Assembly (NCBI GenBank): GCA_045642465.1
Contig: JAZUIY010000017.1
Span: forward strand, 1 to 64,000
Length of the DNA stretch: 64,000 nucleotides
Direction of reading: 5' to 3'
DNA from: RUG420 sp045642465
GTDB lineage: Bacteria; Bacillota; Clostridia; Oscillospirales; Acutalibacteraceae
The position numbers and the translations under genes were made by a program. The notes beneath the pieces are model-generated. The model did not search any database and was not told the origin of the DNA. It worked only from the letters and a program-made list of their open reading frames with translations. Shown here piece by piece: positions 42,557 to 51,430 of this stretch (position 1 is the first letter of the stretch; each line of letters begins with the position of its first letter).

Positions 42557-42632
42557 TAATAGGGCTACTTTTCATAGAAGTGATTTTCCAAAAAATCCGC
42601 CTGAAATCAAGGAAATCTACTGGGCAGAATGA

Positions 42633-42661
42633 TTGAAATAGCGCCTATTTATTGTTAAAAT
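42633..42661 (+). promoter_or_regulatory. Sigma-A promoter of the ispE-metH operon
   Basis: TTGAAA (42633-42638), 17 bases, TAAAAT (42656-42661), with transcription expected to start about 30 bases before ispE. Confidence 0.75.
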
Positions 42662-42698
42662 ATACTGATATATTGCGTCAGAAAGGAAGTGGCTAAAG

Positions 42699-43574
42699 AT
42701 GAAACTTCGCGCCGCCGCCAAAATCAACTTAATGTTGGATATTTTAGGCAGAACGGAAGAGGGGTACCATACCCTGTTTATGATTATGCAATCCGTGGGT
42801 ATTTGGGACTACGTTACCTTAGAAAAAACCGGGAAACCGGGCACCATTAGCCTTTCCTGTTCCAATGAGGCACTTCCGACAGACCAGCGGAACATTGCTT
42901 GGAAGGCTGCCGACCGGTTCTTTCTTGACACCGGCATTGCCAATCCCGGCATTTCCATTCACATTGAAAAGCACATTCCGTTTGCAGCAGGCCTGGCCGG
43001 AGGCAGCGCAGATGCCGCAGCCGTATTTGTGGGCTTAAATGAGTTGCTTGAAGCAGGCCTGAGCCAGACCGAGCTCTGTGCCATCGGCGTAAAAACCGGC
43101 GCAGATGTGCCGTTCTGTATTCAGGGCGGAACCATGCTGGCCTTAGATATCGGCGGTGTTTTAGCCCCGCTTCCACCGGTGAACCCGAACTGGTACGTTT
43201 TGTGCAAACCGGACCAGGATGTGTCCACCAAAGAAGCCTATGACGCATTTGATACAGCCCCTTATGTCCGCCACTTAAACACCAACGGCATGTTGCATGC
43301 CATGGTGACCGGCAACGAGGAAGCACAGTTCACCCTCATGGGAAATGTATTTGAACAATTTGTTGAGGTGCCGGACCGGGTAGCCATTAAGGCCATCATG
43401 CGTAAGCACAATGTGTTAGCCCACATGATGAGCGGCAGCGGCCCTACCACGTATGGCGTATACGCCACCAAGGAAGAAGCCGAGGCCTGTGCCGAAGAAT
43501 TAAAGAAAAACGACTTTACCAACGTTTATGTATGCCAACCTCAGGCTCAGGGCGTTGAAATCATAGAAGGCTGA
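42699..43574 (+). CDS. ispE: 4-diphosphocytidyl-2-C-methyl-D-erythritol kinase
   Basis: IspE phosphorylates CDP-methylerythritol in the MEP pathway for isoprenoids. The 291-residue GHMP kinase has AAAKINLMLDILGRTEEGYH at the start, the ATP-binding loop PFAAGLAGGSADAAAVFVGL, GADVPFCIQGG and the C-terminal MSGSGPTTYGVY. GAAAGGAAG precedes ATG. It is the first gene of a plus-strand operon. Confidence 0.96.
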   Translation: MKLRAAAKINLMLDILGRTEEGYHTLFMIMQSVGIWDYVTLEKTGKPGTISLSCSNEALPTDQRNIAWKAADRFFLDTGIANPGISIHIEKHIPFAAGLAGGSADAAAVFVGLNELLEAGLSQTELCAIGVKTGADVPFCIQGGTMLALDIGGVLAPLPPVNPNWYVLCKPDQDVSTKEAYDAFDTAPYVRHLNTNGMLHAMVTGNEEAQFTLMGNVFEQFVEVPDRVAIKAIMRKHNVLAHMMSGSGPTTYGVYATKEEAEACAEELKKNDFTNVYVCQPQAQGVEIIEG

Positions 43575-43600
43575 GTCTTCAGCAGAGAGAGGATAAACCT

Positions 43601-45988
43601 ATGGATTTGAAACAACTCCTAGAGAAAAAAGAGTTGATCCTTCTGGATGGTGCCATGGGCACCGTCATTCAAAAGAGCGGAGTCACTTTTAACCATGTGC
43701 CGGAAACCCTGAATGTGGAAAACCCGGACTTCATGGTTTCCGTTCACAAACAGTATATTGATGCCGGCTCCGACATAGTGTTTACCAACACCTTTGGGGC
43801 CAATGCTTATAAACTTTCTGACTGCGGTTATTCCGTGTCGGAATTGGTACGTTCTGCAGTTTCTAATGCCAAAAAGGCAGCCGAGGGCACAGACACCTTA
43901 GTGGCCTTGGACATTGGCCCAATTGGAAAACTGATGGAGCCGTCCGGGGACATGACCCTGGAAGAAGCCTATGGCTATTACAAAGAAATGATTTTGGCAG
44001 GGGAAGAGGCAGATTTGATTGCCTTCGAAACCATGACAGATTTACTGGAACTGAAAGCCGGTGTACTGGCTGCCAAGGAAAATAGTGACAAACCAATTCT
44101 CTGTAGCATGTCCTATGAACTGACTGGTAGAACCTTTACCGGGGTAGCACCGTCTGCAGAAGCCCTGACCTTAGCCGGCCTCGGCGTAGATGCCTTGGGC
44201 GTGAACTGCTCTGTGGGTCCAAAGGATTTGCTTCCAATGGTGAAGGAACTGTCAGAGTTCACCACGTTGCCACTGCTGATTAAGCCAAATGCAGGCCTGC
44301 CGGATCCGGCTACCAACGAATATGACATTGACCCGAAGCAGTTTGCAAAGCAGGTATTGGAACTGTTGCCATACGGTGCCAAGTTCATTGGCGGCTGCTG
44401 TGGCACCAATCCGGAATACATTGCCACTTTGGCTGCTGCGGTAGCAGATCAAACGTATACCAAAGCCCAGGGCTTTAGTGGCACTGCCGTTTCCAGCCCA
44501 AGCAAAACCCTTCGGATTGACCGCCCAACCATCATTGGGGAACGCATCAATCCAACCGGAAAAAAGAAAATGCAGGCTGCCTTATTAGAAGGCGACCTAG
44601 ACTATATTTTAGGCATGGCCAAGGAAGAAATTCAGGGCGGTGCTGAAATCATCAATGTGAATGTAGGCCATCCGGGTGTGGATGAAGTGGAACTGCTTCC
44701 AAAACTCATCCGAAAACTGCAGGGTGTTTGTGACTTGCCTTTGATGATTGATACCACCAATCCGAAGGCCATGGAAGCAGCCCTTCGTGCTTATAATGGC
44801 AAGGCCATTGTGAACTCGGTCAACGGGGAAGAAGAAAAGCTTTCTACCATTTTGCCATTGGTGGCAAAGTATGGCGCTTGTGTGGTTGGCCTTACATTGA
44901 ATGAAGATGGCATTCCAGATACAGCAGAAGGCCGTCTTGCCATTGCCAAGCGCATTGTGGACCGGGCTGCCACTTATGGCATTCCAAAAGAAGATGTCTT
45001 CATTGACTGCCTGACTTTGACCATTTCTGCGGAACCGACTGCAGCCGAGGTAACCGTTGACGCTGTGAAACTGGTGAAGGAAAAACTGGGATGTAAAACC
45101 ATTTTGGGTGTTTCCAATATTTCCTTTGGTTTGCCAAACCGCGGCCTGGTGAACCGGACTTTCTTGAGCCTGGCTTTGGGTGCCGGTTTGGATTTCCCAA
45201 TTATCAACCCGAACATGGGTGAAATGACCGATGTGGTCCGCGCCTTCCGTGTACTGAATCAGACGGATGCCGGTGCCAATGAATATATTGACTTTTATAA
45301 AGAAGTCAAAGCATCCAGCCAGCCGGCTGCTGCGCCAAAAGAAATCAACAATATCTTGGATGCCGTGTATAACGGCTTAAAGACCGAGGCTGCAAAAGCC
45401 ACGGAACAGATGTTGGAGAACACCCCATCTATGGTTATCATCAATGACCACCTCATTCCTGCTTTGGATAAAGTAGGGGAGGACTACGAGCGGGGCGAAC
45501 TGTTCCTGCCACAGCTCATTCAGAGTGCAGATGCCGCACAGGCCTGCTTTGACGTGCTGAAGAAGAATATGGATGATTCTTCGGACAGCACCATGAGTAA
45601 GGGAACCGTTATTTTGGCCACCGTAAAAGGGGATATCCACGACATTGGGAAAAACATTGTCAAAGTGCTCTTGGAAAATTACGGTTACACCGTTTTGGAC
45701 CTGGGTAAAGACGTAGACCCAGAAGTAGTAGTGGCAACCGCTGTGAAGGAAGACGTTGTGGCAGTAGGCCTTTCCGCCTTAATGACCACCACGCTGCCAA
45801 GTATGAAAGAAACCATTGCACTGCTGCGCGCAGAACCGGCACTACAGAATGCCGACGGTACCAGCAAGGTAACCATCATGGTGGGCGGTGCAGTTTTAAC
45901 CGAAGAATATGCTATGCAAATTGGGGCAGACTACTATTGTAAGGATGCCAAAGAAACCGTAGACCGCTGTAAAGTAATCTTCGGATAA
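43601..45988 (+). CDS. metH: Cobalamin-dependent methionine synthase, short form without activation domain
   Basis: The protein transfers a methyl group from methyltetrahydrofolate to homocysteine through cobalamin. It has 795 residues: a homocysteine-binding barrel (about 1-290; zinc Cys in GVNCSVGP and FIGGCCGTNP), a pterin-binding barrel (about 305-570; IIGERINPTGKKKMQ), a B12 cap helix bundle (about 590-660) and a B12-binding Rossmann domain with DIHDIGKNIV, whose His ligates cobalt. The roughly 330-residue SAM-dependent reactivation domain of E. coli MetH is absent; a separate activator may exist elsewhere. It follows ispE by 26 bases. Confidence 0.93.
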   Translation: MDLKQLLEKKELILLDGAMGTVIQKSGVTFNHVPETLNVENPDFMVSVHKQYIDAGSDIVFTNTFGANAYKLSDCGYSVSELVRSAVSNAKKAAEGTDTLVALDIGPIGKLMEPSGDMTLEEAYGYYKEMILAGEEADLIAFETMTDLLELKAGVLAAKENSDKPILCSMSYELTGRTFTGVAPSAEALTLAGLGVDALGVNCSVGPKDLLPMVKELSEFTTLPLLIKPNAGLPDPATNEYDIDPKQFAKQVLELLPYGAKFIGGCCGTNPEYIATLAAAVADQTYTKAQGFSGTAVSSPSKTLRIDRPTIIGERINPTGKKKMQAALLEGDLDYILGMAKEEIQGGAEIINVNVGHPGVDEVELLPKLIRKLQGVCDLPLMIDTTNPKAMEAALRAYNGKAIVNSVNGEEEKLSTILPLVAKYGACVVGLTLNEDGIPDTAEGRLAIAKRIVDRAATYGIPKEDVFIDCLTLTISAEPTAAEVTVDAVKLVKEKLGCKTILGVSNISFGLPNRGLVNRTFLSLALGAGLDFPIINPNMGEMTDVVRAFRVLNQTDAGANEYIDFYKEVKASSQPAAAPKEINNILDAVYNGLKTEAAKATEQMLENTPSMVIINDHLIPALDKVGEDYERGELFLPQLIQSADAAQACFDVLKKNMDDSSDSTMSKGTVILATVKGDIHDIGKNIVKVLLENYGYTVLDLGKDVDPEVVVATAVKEDVVAVGLSALMTTTLPSMKETIALLRAEPALQNADGTSKVTIMVGGAVLTEEYAMQIGADYYCKDAKETVDRCKVIFG

Positions 45989-46020
45989 CCAAGCTAAAAT
46001 TTAGGGAAGGAGGCAATAAG

Positions 46021-47304
46021 ATGAAGTATGTTTGGGAACGCTTCAAAGAAGAGTTTTCTCACTTTAATGACCATTTTCTGGTGTACCTGAAATGGCTCTC
46101 GGTTTCCCTCATCTTGGGTGCCATCATGGGCTTAATTGCCACTGCTTTTTACTATTGCCTCAATTGGGCCACCGCCTATAGAGAAGACCATGGATACCTT
46201 ATTTGGCTGTTGCCAATTGCCGGTTTAGTCATTGCTCTAATGTACCGGCTCTTTGACAAAAGCCCAAAAAACAGTGAGAACAAGGGCACCAATATGGCCC
46301 TGGCCGCCGTCAATTCTGACGAACAGGTATCGGCCCGCATGACACCCCTCATTTTTATTTCCAGTATTTTGTCTCACCTGTTCGGTGCATCTGTTGGCCG
46401 TGAAGGTGCTGCCCTGCAAATGGGGGCCAGCATTGGCTCAACCTTTGCCCGGATTTTCAAATTCAAAGAAGATGACACCAAGGTGCTGATTATGACCGGC
46501 ATGGCAGGCGCCTTTGCCGCCCTGTTCGGTGCACCGGTTACCGCTGCCATTTTCTCCATTGAAGTCATCAGCGTCGGCGTCATGTACTACGCCGCATTGG
46601 TGCCTTGCATTACTTCCGCTTTAACGGCCATTTCTTTGGCCAAGTTTTTGGGGGTTCAATACCCGGAATTCCAGATTCCTGTCATTCCGGAATTCACCCC
46701 GTTTACTGCCGGCATGACCACGCTACTGGGGGTAGGCTGCGCCGTGCTCAGCATTGGCGTTTGCATGACTCTGATTGTCACCGAAAAGTTTATGAATACG
46801 GTATTTAACAATACCTACATTCGGATTTTCGTTGCCGGTACAATGATTAGCATTCTAACCGCCATTGTGGGCAGCCAGGACTACAACGGTCTCGGCGCAG
46901 GCGTCATCTTCGCCTCCGTCTTAGGCCAGACCGTTTGGTATGCCTTCTTACTGAAACTGTTATTCACCGCCATTTCTCTGGCCGGTGGGTACCGGGGCGG
47001 TGAAATTGTCCCATCCCTGTTTATTGGTGCCACCTTTGGCTGTATGGCTGCCCCACTCATCGGCATGCCGGCCGGCCTCTGTGCAGCCCTCGGCATGATT
47101 GCCGTGTTCTGCGGTGTGACCAATTCGCCAATTGCCTCCTTCATCATGGGGGTAGAGTTGTTCCACGGACAGGGTGGTTGGTTCTTCGCCATTGTGGTAG
47201 CAGTCAGCTACATGCTGTCCGGCTACTATGGCATTTATAAGAGCCAGTTAATTGTCTATTCCAAATATAGAAACGCTTATGTACGGAGAAAAATTCTTCG
47301 TTAA
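46021..47304 (+). CDS. CLC-family anion transporter, possibly of the fluoride (CLC-F) clade
   Basis: The 427-residue membrane protein has the CLC pseudo-symmetric fold. The helix F motif reads GREGAALQMGASIGSTFARI and helix N reads GGYRGGEIVPSLFIGATFG, followed by AVFCGVTNSPIASFIMGVEL. Canonical chloride CLCs have GSGIP and GREGP; neither is present. The GREG(A)xxQMG and GGE forms are closer to what I recall of fluoride/proton CLC antiporters. That assignment is tentative, though a FluC channel in the same genome makes fluoride relevant. It follows metH by 32 bases behind AAGGAGG. Confidence 0.75.
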   Translation: MKYVWERFKEEFSHFNDHFLVYLKWLSVSLILGAIMGLIATAFYYCLNWATAYREDHGYLIWLLPIAGLVIALMYRLFDKSPKNSENKGTNMALAAVNSDEQVSARMTPLIFISSILSHLFGASVGREGAALQMGASIGSTFARIFKFKEDDTKVLIMTGMAGAFAALFGAPVTAAIFSIEVISVGVMYYAALVPCITSALTAISLAKFLGVQYPEFQIPVIPEFTPFTAGMTTLLGVGCAVLSIGVCMTLIVTEKFMNTVFNNTYIRIFVAGTMISILTAIVGSQDYNGLGAGVIFASVLGQTVWYAFLLKLLFTAISLAGGYRGGEIVPSLFIGATFGCMAAPLIGMPAGLCAALGMIAVFCGVTNSPIASFIMGVELFHGQGGWFFAIVVAVSYMLSGYYGIYKSQLIVYSKYRNAYVRRKILR

Positions 47305-47325
47305 TCTACATCAAGGAGAAATCAT

Positions 47326-47919
47326 ATGAGTTATTACATTACCATCAGCCGTCAGTATGGCTGTGGTGGCCGCTTGGTAGGGAAGGCACTGGCTGAAAAG
47401 CTGGGAATCCCTTATTACGACAGAGACGGCATTGTGGATTTAATTGCAGAAGACTGTGGCCTTGCCAGAGAATCTGTATTAAGCCTGATGGACCGACGCA
47501 CTTCCAGCTTGCTTTATGACATGGTGACCTTTGGGCCAAGCAACCCGTTGGAGGATCAGGTGTTCCTGTCCAAAACCAGAGTCATTAACCGTTTGGCAGA
47601 CCAGGGCTCCTGCGTCATTGTAGGAAGCTGTGCCGACTACGTACTGAGAGACCGGGGAAACCTGCTAAAAGTCTTTCTTTATGGCAGTACTGAAACCAGA
47701 TTGGAACGAGCTACATCGCTCTACGGTGACAAAGAAACCGTTTCCGAAAACAAATTGAAGGCCATTGATAAAAAGCGTGCCGACTACTATAAATTCTTCA
47801 CTTCCACCAAGTGGGGAAGCCGGGAAAATTATGACCTCCTGCTCAATACCGATTTGGGCATTGATGAAGTTGCCACTGTGTTGGAACGGATTGCAAGAGC
47901 CAGTGTGGAGGGGAAATAA
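47326..47919 (+). CDS. Cytidylate kinase-like protein
   Basis: The 197-residue P-loop protein starts YYITISRQYGCGGRLVGKAL, the altered Walker A (GCGG) of the cytidylate kinase-like family, followed by GIPYYDRDGI and KAIDKKRADYYKFFTSTKWG with the lid arginines. Members are common in Clostridia but differ from Cmk, and their substrate is unknown. It ends next to the MATE gene, whose GTG start follows its stop codon directly. Confidence 0.85.
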   Translation: MSYYITISRQYGCGGRLVGKALAEKLGIPYYDRDGIVDLIAEDCGLARESVLSLMDRRTSSLLYDMVTFGPSNPLEDQVFLSKTRVINRLADQGSCVIVGSCADYVLRDRGNLLKVFLYGSTETRLERATSLYGDKETVSENKLKAIDKKRADYYKFFTSTKWGSRENYDLLLNTDLGIDEVATVLERIARASVEGK

Positions 47920-49290
47920 GTGGAAGAAATAAGAGAGAATAAAATGGGCACCATGCCCGTTGGGAAACTGTTGATTACCACTTCACTTCCCATGATGATT
48001 TCCATGTTGGTGCTGGCCCTTTATAACATTGTGGACAGTTACTTCGTGGCGAAAATTCACGAGGATGCCATGACGGCTTTGTCCTTGGCATTCCCAATTC
48101 AGAACTTGATGATTGCATTCTCGGTAGGTACCGGGGTAGGCGTAAATGCCTTGCTTTCCAAGAGCTTGGGGGAAAAGAACCAAACCTTGGTAAACAAGAG
48201 TGCCAATAACGCCGTCTTTATTTATTTCTGTACCTTCCTGCTGTTTGCTATAGCCGGTGTATTTGTGGTAAAGCCATTCTTTGCACTGCAGCACGCCACC
48301 GACTTGGCAGTGGAATACGGCATCAGTTATTTGAGTGTTATTATGATTTGCTCCTTTGGCGTATTTGCCCAAGGCTGCATGGAACGTCTGCTGATTTCCA
48401 CCGGACGGACCATTTATTCCATGATTACTCAAATTGTAGGTGCAGTCATCAACATTATTTTGGACCCAATCTTAATTTTCGGTTACCTGGGCGCTCCACA
48501 GATGGGCGTTAAGGGTGCAGCCATTGCCACCATCATTGGTCAGTGCTGCGCTGCCGCTTTGGGTATTTACTTTAACCGTAAGTTCAATCCGGAAATCAAA
48601 CTGAGCTTTAAAATGATGAAGCCGGACTGGCAGGTCATTGGCAGAATTTATAAGGTTGGTTTGCCATCCATTGTCATGTCTTCCATTTCTTCCATCATGG
48701 TATTCGGCATGAACAAGATTCTCATGAGCTTTACCCAGACCGCAGTTACCGTATTCGGTGCCTATTTCAAGCTCCAGAGCTTCGTCTTTATGCCGGTATT
48801 CGGTATGAACAGCGGCTTGGTCCCAATTATTGCTTATAACTATGGCGCCCGGAATTACAACCGTATTACGGGCACCCTGAAGAAGGCAGTGAAATATTCC
48901 GTCAGCATTATGGTGGTGGGCTGTGTTCTGTTTGAACTCTTCCCGGCACCGCTGCTGTCCATCTTCAGCGCCTCTGACACCATGCTGCAAATTGGTGTTC
49001 CGGCCCTTCGGATTATTGCCATTCACTTCCCAATTGCAGGCGCAGCCATTATGTTCATGTCCACCCTGCAGGCGTTGGGTAAGTCCATTAAGAGTTTGAT
49101 TGTTTCCTTGCTCCGTCAGCTGGGTGCATTGCTTCCATCTGCTTGGCTCCTTGCTCAGACCGGAAACTTAAACATGGTTTGGTTCGCCTTCCCAATTGCA
49201 GAAGCCGTATCCATTACCTGTGTATCCCTGTTCCTTCGCATGTCTTTGAAGGAAATCAAAAAAGAAATCCAGCCAACGTTGGCGGAATAA
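47920..49290 (+). CDS. MATE family multidrug efflux transporter
   Basis: The 456-residue protein has about twelve membrane helices in two homologous halves. The first helix region reads PMMISMLVLALYNIVDSYFV and the turn LSLAFPIQNLMIAFSVGTGV, both typical of DinF/NorM-type MATE pumps that export drugs or metabolites against sodium or protons. The start is GTG at 47920 after GGAGGGG, with an in-frame ATG at 47944 as an alternative. It ends the ispE operon. Confidence 0.9.
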   Translation: MEEIRENKMGTMPVGKLLITTSLPMMISMLVLALYNIVDSYFVAKIHEDAMTALSLAFPIQNLMIAFSVGTGVGVNALLSKSLGEKNQTLVNKSANNAVFIYFCTFLLFAIAGVFVVKPFFALQHATDLAVEYGISYLSVIMICSFGVFAQGCMERLLISTGRTIYSMITQIVGAVINIILDPILIFGYLGAPQMGVKGAAIATIIGQCCAAALGIYFNRKFNPEIKLSFKMMKPDWQVIGRIYKVGLPSIVMSSISSIMVFGMNKILMSFTQTAVTVFGAYFKLQSFVFMPVFGMNSGLVPIIAYNYGARNYNRITGTLKKAVKYSVSIMVVGCVLFELFPAPLLSIFSASDTMLQIGVPALRIIAIHFPIAGAAIMFMSTLQALGKSIKSLIVSLLRQLGALLPSAWLLAQTGNLNMVWFAFPIAEAVSITCVSLFLRMSLKEIKKEIQPTLAE

Positions 49291-49296
49291 TAAAAA

Positions 49297-49325
49297 AGCG
49301 GCAGTCATTTGACTGCCGCTTTTCT
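49297..49325. terminator. Terminator between the MATE gene and plsY
   Basis: AGCGGCAGTC (49297-49306) pairs with GACTGCCGCT (49311-49320), flanked by A-rich and T-rich tracts, so it can act in both directions. It overlaps the end of plsY. Confidence 0.85.
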
Positions 49326-50092
49326 TATTTCTTATTTTTGCTTTTCTGCTTTTTTGGCTTGGTTTCTTTCGACTCTGCCGGAATGGTAACGTTCTCAATG
49401 GAACCCCAAAGGGTTTTGTGGAACCGGGTTGGCTCCTTCTCTTTTTCGCCCCAAAGCGGTTCCCGTTCCCCGTTTATGACACCAATTAAATTGTTGCGGT
49501 GCCGGTAGAAGGAAATTAACGGATACAGACAGGCGCTCAGGGTAATCCAGTAGAAACCGTCGTAGGAATAATAAATGGCGATGTAGCCTACCAGAGAAAA
49601 GAAGTCAAACATTAAAGAGGCCAGCACCGTTCTCTTGGAAAGAACGAGACCCAGTAAAGCCGGAATGGCGGCAATGAGAAAGACCTTCCAATTGATGATG
49701 AGGCAAACCCCTAGAGAAAGGGCAACCCCTTTTCCGCCGCGGAAACCCATCCAACATGGATAGTTGTGTCCGAGAATGGCAAAGACCCCGCTGATTAATT
49801 GAAGCACAATAGAGGTTTCTATGGAGCCCACAATGGCTTCGGTTAACACCAACTTGGTAAAAAGAACGGCAACCGCGCCTTTGGTAATGTCTACTAAAAG
49901 ACAGATAAAGCCAAATTCAAAACCGAAGACACGGAAGGCGTTGGTGGCGCTAAAATAGTTGCTTCCTTCTTCTCTTAAATCCTTTCCGTAGAACTTGATT
50001 CCTAAGAGTAAAGCAGGCTGCGCAGAGCCAATTAGGTAGCTAAATAAAAAGCAGCCAACAATGCAGATGGCAACCAGTGCCGAGTGGCTCAT
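49325..50092 (-). CDS. plsY: Acyl-phosphate:glycerol-3-phosphate acyltransferase PlsY
   Basis: PlsY makes lysophosphatidate from acyl-phosphate in the membrane. The 255-residue protein has about five to seven membrane helices and the active-site motifs DLREEGSNYFSATNAFRVFG (variant of GSGNxGATN), GHNYPCWMGFRGGKGVA and a late SFYRHRNNL. A basic C-terminal tail of about 55 residues makes it longer than the usual 200-210. It is divergent from the Rrf2 gene; FakA elsewhere in the window would supply acyl-phosphate. Confidence 0.9.
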   Translation of the reverse strand: MSHSALVAICIVGCFLFSYLIGSAQPALLLGIKFYGKDLREEGSNYFSATNAFRVFGFEFGFICLLVDITKGAVAVLFTKLVLTEAIVGSIETSIVLQLISGVFAILGHNYPCWMGFRGGKGVALSLGVCLIINWKVFLIAAIPALLGLVLSKRTVLASLMFDFFSLVGYIAIYYSYDGFYWITLSACLYPLISFYRHRNNLIGVINGEREPLWGEKEKEPTRFHKTLWGSIENVTIPAESKETKPKKQKSKNKK

Positions 50093-50109
50093 AAGCCCTT
50101 CCCTCCTTG

Positions 50110-50138
50110 TTGAAAAGATACGTTAAACACGGTAGAAT
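50110..50138 (+). promoter_or_regulatory. Sigma-A promoter of the Rrf2 regulator
   Basis: TTGAAA (50110-50115), 17 bases, TAGAAT (50133-50138). A transcript start near 50145 rules out the GTG at 50141 as start codon. Confidence 0.75.
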
Positions 50139-50158
50139 ATGTGGCAGGTGATAGATTT

Positions 50159-50572
50159 ATGATGATTAGTACAAAAGGGCGTTATGCCTTCCGCTTTATG
50201 TTGGATTTGGCCCAACATAAAGAGGATGGATATATTTCTTTAAAAGAAGTTGCAGAACGCCAAAATATTTCCATGAAATACTTGGAAGCCATTACCAGCC
50301 GCTTAACCAAAGCGGAATTGATTACGGCTCATCATGGAAAAAACGGGGGCTACATGCTTTCCCGTTCGCCTGCGGATATTTCTGCCGGTGAAATTCTGAA
50401 GTGTGCAGAAGGGGACTTGGCTCCTGTTTCTTGCACCGGATCCGAATCCGGCTGTGACAATATGACAGAATGCCTGACGTATCCCCTTTGGAAAAATTTG
50501 GATGACCGCATTTATGCTTACCTCGACAGTGTGTCTTTGGAAGACGTTTTGCTGGGTCATGTAAACAGCTAA
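50159..50572 (+). CDS. Rrf2-family transcriptional regulator
   Basis: ATG at 50159 (MMISTKGRYAFRFMLDLA), seven bases after AGGTGA, gives 137 residues. The winged helix includes YISLKEVAERQNISMKYLEA and LITAHHGKNGGYMLSR. Three cysteines in the span from SCTGSESGC to TEC match the position of the iron-sulfur ligands of IscR-like members, so it may sense Fe-S status or redox. No isc/suf or cysteine genes are adjacent, so its targets are unknown. Its stop codon directly abuts the convergent sortase gene. Confidence 0.9.
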   Translation: MMISTKGRYAFRFMLDLAQHKEDGYISLKEVAERQNISMKYLEAITSRLTKAELITAHHGKNGGYMLSRSPADISAGEILKCAEGDLAPVSCTGSESGCDNMTECLTYPLWKNLDDRIYAYLDSVSLEDVLLGHVNS

Positions 50573-51358
50573 TTATTTTACACCGTCAAAGGTACGGTTA
50601 TAAATGGCGTTGACCACAAACCGTTCCGTTTTGGTACGGGACGTACAGGTGGACAAGGTCAACATTTGTTCTTGTCCGGTTACATTGTGGTAGCCAAAGT
50701 CTACGACGGACAGTGCTACTACACTTTGCAGCCAGTAGAACCGGCTTTGTTCGTTTTCAAAGCTGAGAAGATAAATATCATCAGAAGTTTCTGCCGTAAA
50801 GCAGGAAACAATCTTATACTCTAAAACTCTGTTGTCTTGCAGAATGTAAATGTAAGGATGCGCCTTGGCATAGGTGGCATCTTTATATTTTTTCAAAGAC
50901 CCGAACATGGACCCGTTTTTGGTGTTGTGACCGTAAATGAGAATGTGTGGGTCGGTTAAATCCGGCTTACATTCCGCAGCGAGGAAGATGCTGCCGAAGT
51001 CACTGTAAGAGCGGGTGAAGGTGTGCTTCAGGTAATAATTGTTGTTGTCCGGTGCCATCAGCGGATAGTTGACCGGTGTGTCCGGAATTAATATCCAGCC
51101 TAAGGTGTCTGGGTTGGCAACTTTTAAACCGGCATGGTCAATGCTAACCCCCAGGTTGATGGTGTTGTCCTGAGCCGGCGTTCCGGATGAGGTTTCACTG
51201 ACGTACTCCTCCGAAACGGTGTCGTATAATTGGTCTCCCTTATGATAGTCGTAAGCCATCTTGCCCAATTCAAAGGCGGCAATTAAGAAGATGAGAAGGA
51301 ACAACATTTCCAGAATAAAGAGCATTCTGGAACGGTAGTTGGACTGCTTTTCACTCAT
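50573..51358 (-). CDS. srtB: Class B sortase
   Basis: Sortases join secreted proteins to the cell wall. The 261-residue enzyme has an N-terminal membrane anchor (about residues 12-32) and the class B signature: catalytic His in LIYGHNTKNGSMFGSLKKY, catalytic Cys in TLSTCTS and Arg in TERFVVNAIY. AAGGAG lies nine bases before ATG. No sorting-signal substrate or pilus gene is adjacent, so it may act as a housekeeping enzyme. Confidence 0.93.
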   Translation of the reverse strand: MSEKQSNYRSRMLFILEMLFLLIFLIAAFELGKMAYDYHKGDQLYDTVSEEYVSETSSGTPAQDNTINLGVSIDHAGLKVANPDTLGWILIPDTPVNYPLMAPDNNNYYLKHTFTRSYSDFGSIFLAAECKPDLTDPHILIYGHNTKNGSMFGSLKKYKDATYAKAHPYIYILQDNRVLEYKIVSCFTAETSDDIYLLSFENEQSRFYWLQSVVALSVVDFGYHNVTGQEQMLTLSTCTSRTKTERFVVNAIYNRTFDGVK

Positions 51359-51430
51359 GGGAATGAACTCCTTTCATTGTTTTCCCATATTATACCATGA
51401 ATTCATAAACCACGAAAAGGAAAGAGCAAA

